NCBI GenBank assembly: GCA_021780415.1
Contig: JAJXYW010000110.1
Location: 1-7,100 of the forward strand
Direction of reading: 5' to 3'
Length of the DNA: 7,100 bases
From: Acidobacteriota bacterium
GTDB lineage: Bacteria > Acidobacteriota > Terriglobia > Terriglobales > Acidobacteriaceae
Shown here: positions 6,575 to 7,100 of the stretch, one piece after another
Numbering within the stretch: position 1 is the stretch's first letter
How the letters are laid out: every line of letters begins with the position of its first letter
The notes under the pieces: generated by a model
Seen by the model: only the letters and a program-made list of their open reading frames with translations
Database searches by the model: none
What the model was told of the DNA's origin: nothing
Translations under genes and position numbers: made by a program

Positions 6575-7100
6575 ATGGATCACATCGGAAAGCGCCGCCT
6601 CGTCAACATCGCAGCCGCGTTGCTCCTCGCCGAGGCCGCCGCAACCTCCATCATGAAGTTCATGGCCGTGCGACGCGATCCGCTCGCCTTCGACGACGCC
6701 TACATGTTCCTGCGCTACGCGCACAACATCCGCCACGGCCTCGGCTTCTCCTGGAACCTCGACGGCGTCCACACCTACGGCCCCACCTCGCTCCTCTGGA
6801 GCTTCTGCGTCCTCCTCTTCAGCTATCTCCCCACCGACCCCTGGACGCAGCTCCTCATCGGCACCTGGCTCTTCTCCATCGCCGCGCTCATCGCCACCGC
6901 CTGGGCAGTCTCCGCCAACGCCCAAAGCGACTGGATGCGCAGCCCTCTCCGCGTCCTCGCGCTCATCGTCGTTCCCCTCGCCGGCACCGCCCTCTTTCAA
7001 GGCAATCAGTTCAACGGCATGGAAACCATGCTCGCCACCATGCTCTGCGCCTTCTTTGTCGGACTCGCTCTCCTCTGGCGCGCCGGCCGCATCTCCCCCG
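6575..7100 (+). CDS. AftB-like GT-C membrane glycosyltransferase, N-terminal part (partial)
   Basis: The first 175 codons of a polytopic membrane protein are visible; it runs off the window. A hydrophobic N-terminal segment (about 9-31) precedes FDDAYMFLRYAHNI (39-52), GLGFSWNLDG (55-64) and YGPTSLLW (68-75). This order, DDAYxxxRYAxN, then GxGxxxN, then a GxTSxLW-like block, followed by an NGMETMLA block (148-155), is the N-terminal pattern of AftB and related bacterial membrane proteins. Mycobacterial AftB is a terminal arabinofuranosyltransferase that uses decaprenyl-phosphoryl-arabinose. The adjacent Asp pair (40-41) is the expected catalytic loop of the GT-C fold. ATG 6575 is preceded by GAGAGGG at 6563-6569 with 5 bases of spacing. 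It follows the previous stop by 56 bases with no terminator, so it probably belongs to the same operon. Family resemblance is good; arabinose as its sugar is not shown, since many relatives outside actinobacteria are uncharacterised. Confidence 0.82.
   Translation, partial: MDHIGKRRLVNIAAALLLAEAAATSIMKFMAVRRDPLAFDDAYMFLRYAHNIRHGLGFSWNLDGVHTYGPTSLLWSFCVLLFSYLPTDPWTQLLIGTWLFSIAALIATAWAVSANAQSDWMRSPLRVLALIVVPLAGTALFQGNQFNGMETMLATMLCAFFVGLALLWRAGRISP

Overview
This is a GC-rich bacterial window carrying six protein genes and no RNA gene, insertion sequence or CRISPR array. Four genes are complete and two run off the edges. The gene families, compact spacing and codon usage suggest a soil-type Acidobacteriota (Terriglobia/Acidobacteriaceae-like). 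That placement is an inference from general resemblance; nothing in the window proves it.

Layout. Positions 1-192 (minus strand) hold the N-terminal 64 codons of an unrecognised secreted or membrane-anchored protein. Positions 221-247 hold a perfect 7-bp tandem repeat. Positions 253-1944 (minus) encode a FAD-dependent oxidoreductase of the amine oxidase/UDP-galactopyranose mutase superfamily. The 146 bases at 1945-2090 contain nothing I can name. Positions 2091-3692 (minus) encode a polytopic GT-C (ArnT/PMT-like) glycosyltransferase. A 220-bp divergent intergenic region follows (3693-3912), with a TATACT box facing each way. The plus-strand operon comes next: a UbiA-superfamily prenyltransferase resembling decaprenyl-phosphate phosphoribosyltransferase (3913-4962), a second GT-C enzyme that is a clear paralogue of the minus-strand one (4959-6518, 4-bp ATGA overlap), and the start of a third GT-C-type protein resembling mycobacterial AftB (from 6575, cut by the window end).

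How the genes may work together. UbiA-type phosphoribosyltransferases make polyprenyl-phosphate-linked pentose donors, and GT-C enzymes use polyprenyl-phosphate sugars on the outer face of the inner membrane. One such donor-maker with three GT-C proteins, one of them AftB-like, looks like a lipid-linked sugar transfer module. It recalls the mycobacterial ubiA-aftB neighbourhood of arabinogalactan synthesis, but in a genome that does not look actinobacterial. The flavoprotein could belong to the same surface-glycan pathway, but its reaction is unknown. The acceptor and the exact sugar cannot be read from this sequence.

A further striking feature is strand asymmetry. Plus-strand genes favour C-ending codons and minus-strand genes G-ending codons, so the plus strand is C-rich throughout, even between the two paralogous glycosyltransferases.
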